Below, piece by piece: positions 11,461 to 24,311 of a stretch of 64,000 bases of DNA. Under the pieces are notes generated by a model. It did no database searches, was not told where the DNA came from, and was given only the letters and a program-made list of their open reading frames with translations. Origin of the DNA: Sporodiniella umbellata (lineage: Eukaryota; Mucoromycota; Mucoromycetes; Mucorales; Rhizopodaceae); contig JAIXMR010000017.1 in NCBI GenBank assembly GCA_025677835.1, positions 232,968-296,967 of the forward strand, given 5' to 3'. The first letter of the stretch is position 1; each line of letters begins with the position of its first letter. The translations under genes and the position numbers were made by a program.

Positions 11461-12049
11461 TGAAAAAAAATTTGTAAAAGATTAAAGCATAATTGGGCCT
11501 TTTTCCAGTTGCCCTTTTCTGATTTGCTTTTTTGTGTGTAGGGAAACATCAAATTGGTTACCCTTTTTTGATCTAAGACTGTCTTTGAAAAGTTCAAGCT
11601 ATGGCTTAAAAACATAGTCACAATGTGACCCGTACTCTTTAAACTCAAAACCAAACTTATTTGAAGCGCCGTTGAGATAGCACTGGATCGACAAAGTAAA
11701 TTGCTACCGATTATGTTCCGAGAGCTTTTTTCTGTTTCAGTACCGAAAAACAATCTGTTTCTAGTTTAAACTGTAGTAAATCGACCAAAGAGGCCTACAT
11801 TCTCGTATGTTTAATATATGATACCGCCTTCCTATACCATCATATGAATAGGCGCTTTGTTTACAATTGACATTGGGTTTTATAAGCAATTAGCTATACA
11901 GTTTATTAAAAGCTGTCAAAAAAAAATATATACATCGGCATACTGCAGTACCTGAGTTTTCTATTTTTTTTTCTTTTTGCTTTAGGTTTGGTTGCAACCG
12001 TTATAGAAAAAAGTCAAGACCTATGAAGAAGATATGATGGTTCGTAAAT

Positions 12050-12600
12050 ACAGTGCTTAATATTATCTCTAACTCGTATCCCTTGGTACACAATTCTATA
12101 ATATCAGGATTTTCAACGCTTTAAGCTGATCCCAAAAGTTTTCCAATTTTGCCTACAGTATTACCTAAAAGCTTATTTAAGTCCTTATTTCGTCTACGAT
12201 CGACATTATTCTTTTTTAAATTTTCTTTTTCAAGAAGCACCGAGAAAGGCATTGCAATTTTCCAATGAGTGCTCAGCTATATGGTGTACACTATCAACAA
12301 CGACATTATTTATAATGTTTTGCAAGACTGCAATATGAGCCCTTTTTGCTGTGCCGCTCTGCTTGTATTCGTTACATCAATGCGGCTGTAGCTTTTGCTG
12401 TTTTTTTTTTCCTTATTTATTATCAGTTGATAAATGAGCGAGAATCTATAAGGCGCGGCGCACTTGCTATCCATAAATACTCCAGCCATATACTCGTTCC
12501 ATACAGTAATATAATAAGCAGATAGTCTTATAGCAGAATTTCGTCGTCTAAACATTACGTTCACGTTGAATGCTAAAAAGTGGAGAAACAAAAAACGCTA
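12050..12600 (-). pseudogene. Decayed unidentified reading frame, probably transposon-derived
   Basis: On the minus strand a 93-codon open stretch (12591-12310) reads like real protein: RRRNSAIRLSAYYITVWNEYMAGVF, then APYRFSLIYQLIINKEK, then SRIDVTNTSRAAQQKG. After its stop, a second in-order fragment, LNKLLGNTVGKIGKLLGSA, appears in another frame near 12.1-12.2 kb. The fragments are separated by stops and there is no start or intron structure. I do not recognise the family with confidence. The composition and the location beside a dead transposase suggest a mobile-element protein. Confidence 0.35.
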
Positions 12601-14284
12601 TCTCAAAAAATTACTGTGACACAGAATCAAAAAAGCGGAAAACCTTTTTAAAACAAGTTCTCTTATTATTATAAATACATGAACAACAGTATCATTGATC
12701 GGTGAGCGTTATTTCTTTTTTTTATTGAATAATATAGAAGTACTACAGACAGCCCAAACCCGGCTTTTGTAAAACCTATTAATGCGCGGTGGTGCGTGAG
12801 TATGTGTACCCAGCGTGAAGATGCACTTAATTAAATACGTTGAGTCTAAACAATTCAAAAAGGCGAAGCTTTTTCTCCTTCCCTCCATGCCCCTTAAGAA
12901 GCGAAATAGTACCTCGCTAACTTTCCTTCTGCTTTTTCCTACCTAAACTTATGCCAGACAAAATCACCGATAACAGAGTTTTATTTAATAAAGCTATTCT
13001 TTTAAACTCCCAGCAAAAAAACCCCCCACATGGCCTAATCTAGCTAGTGTTTTGGGTTTATTTCATTTTTTTCCAGATCTTAGCTCAAAAACTTACGTTT
13101 AATACAGTGCTTTTAAAAAAAGGAAAGCCAAAACTCCAGAAAATAACCAGCATCAAATGCAGAATATACCTTCGCAAGTTTGGAATATGAAGTCATAAAA
13201 ATTAACAATCATTCAGATTTTTTTCTGCATAAAGGCTATAAATGACGATTGAAGATTATCTTTCATATCAAAAGTCAAAGATGCTAGCCTCATATAAGCT
13301 CAAAACGAACTATGCAAAAATCTGTAAAGACTCGTCATCTGATTCTCGCCATTTTTGCTATAAGGTATGATATAACCGAAAAAGAAAACGCAAAAAGCGC
13401 ATATCAAAAAAACTAGTAGAATACTTTAAAACTATCCTATCCCCAGTATTTTGTATAGCTATATTAAGTTTGAAGCCAACCCGATTAACGCGTGTATTGG
13501 TTTAATAAGCGGATCCCCTTGTAAGACAGAAAAAAGTGCGCAAATGCATATACACATACATATAAAGCTAAAGGTTATAACCGTTAGCACATTTGTCAAT
13601 GGTAAGTGAAATAAGCGGTTGAGTGATGACGCTTAATTATTTACTAGGTTATACAGTGGGCACTCAAAATGAGTCTGCTTATCACTTTCAAAGTTGCAGC
13701 ATACGAAAACACTCTCCAAAGCCAAATATATAAGGCTTGTCGAAAAAGGAGGTGCTTTTGTATTATAAACATACAAGTTATTTTGTTTGATTAGACCATA
13801 TACCTTTTAGAAATAAAAAGCTTGCCAATGATATAAAGAACAAATCAACAAAGTCTTTTCACTTTTAAGGGTAACCAAAACATTTACACCATAGATAAAG
13901 CTTTATTAAACTTGGTTTGAATTATAAGTCGAGTAACAATACTATATACGTTATCCAATTCTTTTCGGATAACCGATGTAGGATATCTGACTCACAGATC
14001 AATATATATACATAAAGAGCGATGAGATTAGTTTACAGGGCGACCAATACTAAGAACATTAAAAAAAGAAGAGCTTGACAGTGATATCCTGCCAGGTTGA
14101 AAAAAAGTGTGGAGCGAAATGTATTAGGGTAGTCACCCTCGCTCACTGCTCAACAGCCCTACTAACCTTTTGTGTCCATTAAGTGGTGATACACAAAACA
14201 ATTTCACCTCAACAAAAAAAAAAGGGGCTATTTTAGAAATTAATGTTGAGTATAGAAGCGTGCAGCTTTCGTACAATTTGTATT

Positions 14285-15355
14285 ATAAATTTTATAGTAA
14301 AAGATATTTAAATTTAGAATTAAGTTTTTTTGTGCAAGAGAGAGAGCTATAATGATGGATGTATGGTATTAACTTGAGTTTTAGTTGAGACGTCCAGTAG
14401 GTAAAAGGAAGTATGAGGAGTCCTTGGTCAAAAGACCAGAGAGCCCATTGTACCAAGCAATAAGCGCTGTAATCACTCCAAACGCTCCTCCTGCTACTTG
14501 TGTCGTCAGGTTGTTGTAGAACTTGCCAGCAGATAACAGAATAAACGTGATAAACAGGAAAAAGAAAAGACTGATGAGGCCAATAGAAGATCGATGAGAG
14601 GCTACCAACAGAATACCCGTGAATATAGCCCAAGACATCAAGTAGATACCCAAGGATTGATCCAATACAGCGGCATCTGCTTTAGCATACGACCCTAAAA
14701 TGTCGAATCCAGGAATAAAAATTGCTGCAAAAGACAGCCAAAAACCACCATAAGAAGAAAAGGCGGTAGCACCAAACGTGTTACCAGTTCGGAATTCCCA
14801 CATACCTGCCAGTATCTATGTGTTACAGTGTAAATATTTTTTTTTTTTTTTTCACATCAAGAAAAAGAAAAGTTTTTCTGCTTTACCTGAACAATACCAC
14901 CATAGAAAACAGCAAGGCCCACAACTACATTGTTGGGGCTATCTGCTGGCATACCAGCACCTGCATTATGCAAAGACAAAACAAAAGTAGTCAAAGCGAA
15001 AGAACAGAGACCTAAGGGACCTGGATTGGCTACAGTAGGAGCAGTATAGACCTGAACAGGTGGAGGATGATGATACTTTTCCAAATCGTCCCTAGGTGTC
15101 GTGTCAATAACGGGTTCAGACATTTAAGCTAATTTCTGTTTGTTTATTTGATTGAAAAGATAAAAACAGTAAGAAAAGAAAAGAAAAAACTAAAGAAGAC
15201 ACAATTTTCTGTATCTTTTAAATACTTCTTTTTAGGAAAAAAAAAAAAAAAACAAGCACAACGTTTTATTCGCGGGATTTTCTGTAGAGCACAGTGCGGT
15301 GAGTAGATTTTGATCGTTCTGAAAAAAAAAAGAAAAAGAAAAAAAGAATATCGGC
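14285..15355 (-). repeat. Inverted duplication, left arm (1.07 kb)
   Basis: This arm is the reverse complement of 18323-19392. It includes the whole ATO-family gene, about 210 bp of its upstream region and about 95 bp downstream. The only differences I could find are in homopolymers: the pyrimidine tract near 15321-15347 (24 versus 22 nt with one C/T change) and the A16/T17 run near 15237-15252. Exons and intron look identical. Similarity stops abruptly at both ends. Confidence 0.92.
14381..15123 (-). CDS. ATO/GPR1-FUN34-YaaH acetate transporter, copy 1
   Basis: Exons 15123-14887 and 14815-14381; 223 residues. The family signature [23 protein letters not shown] starts near residue 34, followed by six predicted membrane helices (for example [80 protein letters not shown]). 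The splice joins YGGIVQ to [14 protein letters not shown], exactly as in ATO proteins. Family members move acetate/succinate or ammonium-linked substrates across the plasma membrane, and fungal ones are often induced on acetate or by ammonia signalling. The protein is identical to copy 2. The gene points away from copy 2, so both promoters face the 3-kb spacer. Confidence 0.93.
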
Positions 15356-15365
15356 CATTCAAAAC

Positions 15366-15797
15366 TTAATTAACAAATCCAAACACAAAACCATCGACGA
15401 TGTATAACTGTCTCTTTTTCACAAGCATGTTCTTTTGCCGAATAGCTTGGTCTTTGCTAATATCGTTGTTCATCTAAACAAAAATTCATATACAGACTTT
15501 TTGAAGGCTATAGTTTTTATCGTAACGGTTTTACATTTCTTATTGGCAGCTTTTTGCTGTGCCCTTTTCTGATCTACATCATAATTTTCAATAGTTGCTC
15601 TCAAGCACACATATGGTAAGCTCCAAGAATCAAAACGAACTTGGGTTTTAATCAATATTCCAGCTTTGTGGTCTACGAGTGGTAATTGACCCTGAAATAC
15701 AAAGCTTGCAGTACACCAACCTACTACAAAAACTACTGAACAGCTAGAAAAACAATCTTACCTGTATTTAGCTTACTTTTCTCTGTTCAAAAAACAT
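15366..15797 (-). CDS. Unrecognised small gene or gene remnant at the inverted-repeat junction
   Basis: A coding-like stretch contains RFDSWSLPYVCLRATIENYD, a Lys/Arg-rich segment (KKCKTVTIKTIAFKK), and after a possible intron MNNDISKDQAIRQKNMLVKK and IVDGFVFGFVN, with a stop at 15368-15366. A convincing upstream intron exists (donor GTAAGC at about 15776, acceptor ending TTTCAG near 15693) that could join MFFEQRK (ATG at 15797) to GQLPLVDHKAGILIKT. The last intron (within about 15480-15535) needs a weak donor; without it the protein ends sooner in VYEFLFR. The stop lies 10 bp from the end of the left duplication arm, so the 3' part may have been cut by the rearrangement. No family recognised. 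Confidence 0.3.
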
Positions 15798-18322
15798 GTA
15801 TTTGTGATTTTTATGGTACTTCATTTACATACTAAAAAGCTTTCTGTGCTAGAATAATACAAGGATAGATTTTCGAAAAGGGCACTTGATACATTGAAAA
15901 AGGGGAGAGGGAGTTGACCAATAGAATTCAAAAAGATGTCTCAGACTTCGAAACAATCAGATAATGGAATGTCTGAATCAAATTACAAAGAACGAACCGT
16001 CTAGGCTTGCGGGAGAGGTTGATGCTGTTCCGTACTTTAATGGCCGCTGATTCATGAGCTAATGTCACTGATCTGTACGATTCTTAAGCATACACTTTGA
16101 ATACTGTTTCCAATAAAATACTAACAAAAGTGATTTAATTGGTAATAGGGAAAGCGGGATTGTTATCAGTTTACTGTAAGCACCAGACTTCGTATTTAGC
16201 TTTAAGCGTTTGTCAATAATGACATAACCGTTCATTGTATAACTGCCAATGCAAATCTGACAGAATTGAGAAGCTACATATTACTTAAATGAGGCTCTGG
16301 AAATACTACAATTAAGAACTGATAGAGAAATTTAAGGCAAACAAAACCAAACTTGCTCCATTGTTTTGCTACGCTGATAATTTTATTAGTACACTTTAAT
16401 ATGCTCTTCTATTCTAAGATGTCATATATCACAATCCTAGTATTATTACCTTGATGCAGTACTTTTGTTAAGACAAGGATCTGCTAGCTGCGAGTAGTAT
16501 AGTAAGGAACATTGGGTTGCCATATTGTTTACATTTAAATACCGATAGCCTACACGCCTCGAACCTAGACCCGATGTGTTCTTCCGAAAACCCTTTTATT
16601 GACTGAGAGGGCACCTGTTTGTTATGTAATCATATATATACAGTTAGCCAATTATTTCTCTTAAAAAGGATACAGTAGAGCTCGGCTGGTTAGATAGAGG
16701 ATTTCATTTATCTGATAAAGAAAAGTCTAATAATATCAGATTCAGGGTAGGAGATAAGTCTGTTTCACCAGTACTTGTCGAATTTACCAAATATACCAAT
16801 GATCGTACACCAGACTCGTAGAGAAACTCAGATGACGCCGAAAAACAATACTTGAGCATTGTGAAAGCTATGATGAGATGTTGGAAGCGTTGTCGCAGTA
16901 ACGTTATATGTTGTTTAATTCCAGCTAGGTGAAAATGTGTTTTTCTTCTTTCTGTGTTTGGTTCCAAAATACGATTTTGAAAGGTTGATTAAACAAAGCT
17001 GCAATATACAGACCCACTGATAGAAGTACTAAAAGCTTGAAAATATACAAAGACCTCCAGGGAACTTTAAAAACAAAGGTTAATTAGACCCACCAAAAAA
17101 TACAACGTCAAATAATTACAAAGTGCAAATCGCAGGTCTTTTTTTGTTTGCACTCGTAAAAAAAAAGAAACATGAGACACATGTGAAGCTAATATACATG
17201 TGAAGCTAGTATACATGTAAAGCCATACAAATGCAGCGGCAAAAAATCCATCAAAAGCCCGCTTTGCTAACAATAACAACTAAAAGTGCACGTCGAGGAA
17301 CTTCAATTACTCTGATACATCAAATCTGTATAGAAATATTCGCATATACAAATCCACACATGTTTGCTTCTTTTTGAATACTTGTTTGGCAGAGAAAATT
17401 CCCATCACAACAAATTTTCTTCTAGCAAAGCGCTACAAAATCTGGTTTTTCTATCGCTTTAGAAGCTATGGAGAGACTTTACTTTAAAAGTTGGTTAAGC
17501 TAGCTTCTAGTAATAGACCAAAGCCAGTCCCTTTTACTAAGAGATTAAAAAATAGAAACAATTTTGTGCTGGAATAGCATCGAAACTTTTTCATAAAGTG
17601 TTCTATGTTGCTTTACGAGGTACAAAGTAACATGTAATCAATAGTACGTTTTGAATCGCAAACATTATAGTAGAAATACTATTGATAAAGAACATGTATA
17701 TCATTATTCCAAAACTTACACCACTTTCTAAGGTTACTATTCAACAACTTATGCTTGAGGCTATTTCCATTTGTCTGCTATTCTAGCTCACGATGGGAGA
17801 TTTCAAAGAAAGTCAGTAGAGTGAGATATTTTTTCAAGACCGATTCTGCCTTTTTAATCCTTTTGATCGACAAATAGCTCTTTAATTTAGCTGAAGTCAT
17901 TGTTGAGCACCTACATGCTTAATAGCTTGTATAGCCCTTACTACTATACTATCTATGCTGTGTTTTCTATTAGCTTGGGACCTAGTAGGATCTATAGCCC
18001 GTATTGGTTTTAAGAACTGTGTTAGGGTCAGTGGTTTCAGCTAAAACCTTTTTAGTAGCACAAAGACTCAGTCTTCGCTTTTAAAGCAGGCGTCCTCGTA
18101 TTCATTCTTGAAATATAGAGAAAGAAGTTCACATTTACAATTATATTGTTGAGGTAAAAAGCGTAAAGAAGTAGTCAAGCTTTTACATCATAACCAGTAA
18201 CTGTCTGCAAGAACCGAGAATTCGATTTAGCCTAAAAATGACAAGGCAACTTTCCAAAAATGTCAATCGCTTCACAACAGATGGTCAATCATTTTTTAGC
18301 TAGCGCTGTTTGGTTTTAAGTA
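15798..18322. other. Spacer between ATO copies, no gene seen
   Basis: AT-rich sequence with only short broken frames. A frame on the minus strand around 16967-16704 (with THFHLAGIKQHITLLRQRF) looks weakly protein-like but has no ATG, introns or recognisable domain. No RNA gene seen. Confidence 0.5.
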
Positions 18323-19392
18323 GCCGATATTCTTTTTTTCTTTTTTTTTTTTTTCAGAACGATCAAAATCTACTCACCGCACTGTGCTCTACAGAAAATC
18401 CCGCGAATAAAACGTTGTGCTTGTTTTTTTTTTTTTTTTTCCTAAAAAGAAGTATTTAAAAGATACAGAAAATTGTGTCTTCTTTAGTTTTTTCTTTTCT
18501 TTTCTTACTGTTTTTATCTTTTCAATCAAATAAACAAACAGAAATTAGCTTAAATGTCTGAACCCGTTATTGACACGACACCTAGGGACGATTTGGAAAA
18601 GTATCATCATCCTCCACCTGTTCAGGTCTATACTGCTCCTACTGTAGCCAATCCAGGTCCCTTAGGTCTCTGTTCTTTCGCTTTGACTACTTTTGTTTTG
18701 TCTTTGCATAATGCAGGTGCTGGTATGCCAGCAGATAGCCCCAACAATGTAGTTGTGGGCCTTGCTGTTTTCTATGGTGGTATTGTTCAGGTAAAGCAGA
18801 AAAACTTTTCTTTTTCTTGATGTGAAAAAAAAAAAAAAAATATTTACACTGTAACACATAGATACTGGCAGGTATGTGGGAATTCCGAACTGGTAACACG
18901 TTTGGTGCTACCGCCTTTTCTTCTTATGGTGGTTTTTGGCTGTCTTTTGCAGCAATTTTTATTCCTGGATTCGACATTTTAGGGTCGTATGCTAAAGCAG
19001 ATGCCGCTGTATTGGATCAATCCTTGGGTATCTACTTGATGTCTTGGGCTATATTCACGGGTATTCTGTTGGTAGCCTCTCATCGATCTTCTATTGGCCT
19101 CATCAGTCTTTTCTTTTTCCTGTTTATCACGTTTATTCTGTTATCTGCTGGCAAGTTCTACAACAACCTGACGACACAAGTAGCAGGAGGAGCGTTTGGA
19201 GTGATTACAGCGCTTATTGCTTGGTACAATGGGCTCTCTGGTCTTTTGACCAAGGACTCCTCATACTTCCTTTTACCTACTGGACGTCTCAACTAAAACT
19301 CAAGTTAATACCATACATCCATCATTATAGCTCTCTCTCTTGCACAAAAAAACTTAATTCTAAATTTAAATATCTTTTACTATAAAATTTAT
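18323..19392 (+). repeat. Inverted duplication, right arm (1.07 kb)
   Basis: Reverse complement of 14285-15355, with only homopolymer-length differences. The shared sequence starts at GCCGATATTC and ends at ATAAAATTTAT. The flanks beyond these points are unrelated in the two arms. No target-site duplication or terminal transposon motif is evident at either boundary. Confidence 0.92.
18554..19296 (+). CDS. ATO/GPR1-FUN34-YaaH acetate transporter, copy 2
   Basis: Exons 18554-18790 and 18862-19296; 223 residues, identical to copy 1, including the intron. Upstream, about 230 bp including a long pyrimidine tract and a T17 run are also shared, so both copies should be expressed alike unless the outer context matters. 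Start at MSEPVIDTT, directly after an AT-rich leader. Function as for copy 1: a six-helix plasma-membrane carrier for acetate or a related small monocarboxylate. The perfect coding identity, with no silent change, implies a very recent duplication, ongoing gene conversion, or an assembly artefact. Confidence 0.93.
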
Positions 19393-20647
19393 GTATACAT
19401 AAACAGCCACTTCCAAAAATAAATATAAAATTTGCACTAATGCCTATCCATCTCCGGTGAATAATTCTTCCGTTGCGGACGCCAAAGCTCGTGTATAGTG
19501 AAGCTATCTTTTTTTTGTCTGTGGGAGTCAACCTTGTCAAGCGCTCTAAGAAGAAAAGGTCAAGTGATTCAGGTTTACTCAAGTTTCCCATATATGTATT
19601 TTTGTAAATTCGTTTTGCCCAGTTTTAAAAAGAAGCTTCGTTGGTCGTACATTATTATTTGCTGTGAGTTGGTTTGTGCTGCAGGTAGTTTATTGTTTTG
19701 AGAAAAAGACATCTTTTAGGGAAAAAAACCTTGTCAAACATTATATGAAACATGCTCCACTGATAGCATCAGTCTTTTGATTATATTTTGTTAATCAATT
19801 TGTCTGCCACATTGGTCTTGTTTATGTCTTTAGACATCTTTTCTCATTTGTTAGGATGCTCCCAGTGTACAAATGAGAAGATCTCCGCTTTACACCAATG
19901 ATGCTAACCAACAAGAAAAAAATTTAACAGTCCCCCAAGCCACGTCTTTTTTGTTTGTCTCACAGTGGCTCTGTGCCTCGGCGAGCCGTGGTTGGCTAAA
20001 CTATTTCGTAATATGCGAGACAAAGAGCTCTCTAAATACAGTAAAGAACGTCCTCAGAATAAACTTTTTGACTTTTTTTCCCTCCTAAACAACGTATAGA
20101 GTGGGAATTGTATTTTAGTCAGTTTCTGTAGATTGGGTTATTATAGATGGCTATGTTTCAATATACAGAAATTTTTTTTTGGAGTGGGAAATGTTTGTAG
20201 TTAAATTGCCTTAGTTCGATCGCTCTTTGTGGCTATGTTTCAAAAAAAAAAAAAGAAAGCCTGCTGGAATGGATAACGAAATTTAGAAATCTTGACATAT
20301 TGTGCCTAGTCTAATACTAAACATAAATTGTGTCATCAGCTGCTTTTCGATCAAACAGTATTATATGATCGAGAGCATCTTAGTCTTTGCCAGCCATTTT
20401 AGTAAACTCTCCGCAATATCAATCATCTGTACTTCAAATTGTACTGTTCAAGATTTGGTAAGATACTTGAGCGATTCCCAATGTCTAGCTTACAAAGCAA
20501 TACAGGAGTAGACGCTCTGTTTACCAACTGTTCTGATAAGTCAACAGTCCGTCCATAGCCATTGTAATGGGATTTATAACAATCCCTCCTTATTTTTTCT
20601 TAATCCGTCTTATCCCGTTTTTTACTACAGACAAGTGCAACAGCTAT

Positions 20648-20682
<35 letters not shown>

Positions 20683-22476
20683 GCTTTTGCCGCTTAAAAC
20701 TGCCTTTCATTTCTGCATTACAGTCTGATTCTGTTTGCTGTACATTCGATAAAAATTTAATGGGGTTAATACATAGTCACGAAATACGCGTTTGGGATTG
20801 GTTTGAGACGTTTACTTCAAAGCGGGCGTAGTCAGGGCCAACATTTCTAAGAAAAAAAATAAGAGAGATGAAGGCTCTTTTACAACCCCTCGGTATTACG
20901 TATTTAAATTCATATACACATGCACAGAGAGAGGAGCAGTAAGGATGAAAACGTCAATGCGAAAACCATCTATAAACTAAAATGTGGGGTCAAGACCAAT
21001 CAAGTTTTTTGACCTCAGAGTTTTGACGTAGTTGCACAAATAGTATAGTTGTTTATTTATTGCCATATACAGACTATAATTGTCTAAAGCATACAAGGGG
21101 GCTGATGATGATGCAATTATTGAATAAAACGGAACTTTAATGCACTTTATCTAAACAAATGCAGGGTAAGAGATACTAATAATTTAGTAAAATATACATG
21201 CATATATGCTTGTATAAAAGAGCATTCAAAATACAAGTTCATTACAGTCCCAGTTACTAGAGTAACACCTAAGGTTACTTTGAATATTGTGGTTATGTCC
21301 CATTGGTCTCTCTAAGTGGCTTTCGTAAGCCTATGACCCTTAAATTTTAAGTCTTTCTAATGAATTACTATTTAAAAAAACAAGCGTTTAACTTCACAGT
21401 TGGTTTTTTGGAAATAGTTCTCATAACGACCGTTTGAAAAAAAAAGCACGCATACAGAGAGAAAAAGAGAGAATAAAAATAGGTTTACGAAAATGAGATA
21501 ATAACAAAGTTTAAAGAGAATGTATTGTAATATAGCCTAAAAAATTATTAGAAGCATTAAAAAAGTATCCGTTATTGACGGTCTGTATTCAACCAAATAA
21601 AAATAAATACATGCTTAGACTGTAGAGAAGAACTCATTTTTCAATTGAAGCGCATTATAAGCAAAACTTTGTTTTTTATTATTATTAAATAGCTTGACTA
21701 CATATTTGCTTAAGATCTTGATTGGAATTCTTTTGAAGAAACACAGCTAGAAAATAAAACCAAAAGCAGTAGATAGATCAAGATAATAGCCTGCATTTAT
21801 ACACCTGATAGTCTAAATGAATTAGGTTAGGGCGACTTAATGTACAGCTTAGGTGGTAAATACTGATTTCACTTGGAAAAGGCTGCTGATCGAATAGCTA
21901 GATGTTTATGTACTTATGCAAGACATTTGGCTTTTTTTTTTTTGGTATGTTACAGTGTTTTTTCTTTTTTCTACTGTTATTAATAGAATAGCATTATAGC
22001 CGGCTATTAATACTAAAAAGTAGTAACCGTATCTACTTCGAAGAGTTATCAGTTAAAAACACGCTAAATTTACAAGCTTTTCTCCTTATAGACTTTCGTT
22101 TGTCTAATTGACTCATATAGCCGTTTTTTTCTCCTGCTCAAACTACAGAATTTGAGGGGAAGGGTAAGCAAACTTGGAAAGTCATCAGTCTGCCGCTTTA
22201 AAAATCAAGAGCAGCTTGAGCATAAACAGACAACATCCCTTGTAGAAAATAAATTAAATATGGGTTGTTTATTGAGGCCTTTTACTTTCCCCTTTTTTTT
22301 TAAAAAAATTCCTGCCAAACATATCTCGTACGAATCATCCTTTTTGGTTAAAACCATTACCATTTTTAGTCAACGCACCCTCTACCAATAACAAAAAAAG
22401 GCAACTCAAAAAGGCTCCATTGATAGATTCCAAATGAGTGTATGTGTGGAAAAAAACTTTATTGGTGTACATTTTT
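19393..22476. other. Gene-poor block with homopolymers
   Basis: About 3.1 kb without a supportable gene. It holds a run of 31 T (20651-20681) and several other T or A runs. Short frames on both strands lack ATG plus splice structure or any recognisable motif. No RNA gene recognised. Confidence 0.55.
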
Positions 22477-23986
22477 TTAAATGTCAACAACAAGTGCAGA
22501 ACTTTGCCAGCCGCCAAAGCCTATAGAAACAGTATATTTGTCTTTTAGGGTATCTACAAGCTGTGGCGATTCGACACGATCCGCTTCTTCACCCTGACCC
22601 AAAGCACCCGAAGAAAACTGGCCCCATGTCATTACTTGGCCTTTGCTTGTTACGGCTCCCTGATGATAACTAGGCAAGGAAAATAAGAAAAGGGCGTCAA
22701 AGAAAAAGTCGTATGGTTACTTTACTCTCCAAAAGACACTTTGCAAAGATTCATTCCAGAAATCGTATGTGGCGTTTGTTCCGACCCACTATGGGTATGA
22801 CCCACCAAGACTGTATCGTTCTCGGTATAGACTGCAAAATTTCGAAAGCCACCTGTAATAAACCGTTTCATTTTACCCTTTCTGTCGTTCATTTCGTTCT
22901 GGGCAGCACAGAAATGAGTCAGACGTTGACTGAAGACAGGTGGTGGGTTAAAGACGAAGCCCTGGAGTTGTGTCGTCAGTAAATAAACCTGACCAAACTG
23001 ACTAAGGGCCAAGGTATAGTGTTCAAGCCCTGCCAATTGAACCAAGGTATCTTCTTCGTCGCCTAATATCTCTCTGGAACTGAAATGAACCGCAACCTCG
23101 GTCGGATTCAGTTGTAAATCAGGACCCAGTGCGTTTTCTATTTGGTCGGGCGCAGGCACCAACAGGATACTGCCTGTGTCTGTCAAAAGCGAAGAGTAGT
23201 CCCAGTTGGCTGTGACCTGTATAATTCGGTCCTCTGTACTGATCTCTTGTAAAATTCGGTGGCTGCTCCAATGCCATACGGACCCATCGTGTGCCAAACC
23301 TATCCCGTGCGATCTTCCGGTGGCAATCGATTTGAATTTAGCACTGCTTGCTATCTGAACAGGGGAGATGACCATCTCATAACCCAGCGAAGAAAAGTGT
23401 TGTTCGTTTGTCATCTAGCAAAGTGGTTTGCAAGTGATATGTATATGTATATATGTATATATATGTATATAAACACCTATCGTATAAACCTTACTCTTCC
23501 CCAAAACCAGATATGACCCTCTTTATCTAAAGCATGGAAAGACCATCCACCCGAGACAATATCCACTATCCCTTTTCCTTTTAATGCTACTAGTTCTTTT
23601 GGTTTCGTTACGCGTGATGTTATATGTCTTCGTCTATAGTTAGGTTAGACAGAGCCGTGCGATAAGGATCCGCTCTACCTTCTTGCAAGACTAAAGCCGT
23701 CTTCTGAAATAGGTGGATAAAGACCAAGTCTTCCATCTGAATTTTCGCCCCACACATAAACAGAAGGATTTCTAAAAGCAAAAAAGAGCCGCTTCCAACC
23801 TGTCTGTCTAAATGAAATATCATGGTTTATATTGAAATGATCAAAGCATCTTTTTCTCCAGATATATTCATCGTTGGACAGCCCATAAAAGTAGCGGTTG
23901 ACTTGACCCAGTATCAAAACGGTTTCAGCAGGGACAGAGTCTAAAATGATTCCCAATATATCTCTCGGTAATTCAGTAATCATCAT
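22477..23986 (-). CDS. F-box protein with RCC1 repeats (SAF1-like)
   Basis: Exons: 23986-23679, 23633-23495, 23414-22726, 22669-22477; 442 residues. An F-box opens the protein (ITELPRDILGIILDSVPAETVLILGQVNRYFYGLSNDEYIWRKR region, residues 3-45). RCC1-type blades follow, each with the usual motif: VYVWGENSDGRLGL, VSGGWSFHALDKEGHIWFWGR, IATGRSHGIGLAHDGSVWHW, LAGLEHYTLALSQFGQVYLL, ITGGFRNFAVY, AVTSKGQVMTWGQFSSGALGQG and IGFGGWQSSALV. This architecture matches S. cerevisiae Saf1, a substrate receptor of the SCF ubiquitin ligase that recruits targets through its RCC1 propeller. The F-box should bind Skp1 and the propeller the substrate. I chose the first of two adjacent ATGs. Substrate unknown here. 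Confidence 0.88.
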
Positions 23987-24311
23987 CTTTAATAAGAAAA
24001 AGGAAAAAAAGGGAAAGAAAACTACGAAAAAAAAAGGGGGGGTGAAAGAGCGGGGTGGGCGAGTAAGGAGCATTGCATAATGGCACTCATTCCAGAAAAG
24101 GAAATATGGTTTTAAAAGCGCGCAATAGGCGGTTGTCAAGCAAAGAGGCATAATTCTAATGCAAAACGAGAGAAAGAGTTGGAAAATATTTTTAATAATG
24201 TAAATATATATATAGAAGAGAGATATTAAAGATGAATGATAGGGTAAAAAAGATAGATATACACATGCACACGTACACAGAAAGTGTGAGCTTTGGGGGA
24301 ATAGTTTTTGT

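Larger units (their letters stand above)
9465..14284. other. Gene-poor AT-rich block with transposon relics
   Basis: About 4.8 kb with no intact gene. It holds the degenerate DDE transposase near 10.65-11.46 kb and a second decayed reading frame near 12.05-12.6 kb (separate entries). In the rest I see only short frames broken by stops in all phases, A/T homopolymers and no recognisable RNA gene. Confidence 0.6.

Noticed and set aside
14285..19392. A composite transposon with the ATO arms as terminal repeats
   Set aside because: The arms encode a host-type transporter, the spacer has no intact transposase, and no target-site duplication is seen at the outer ends.
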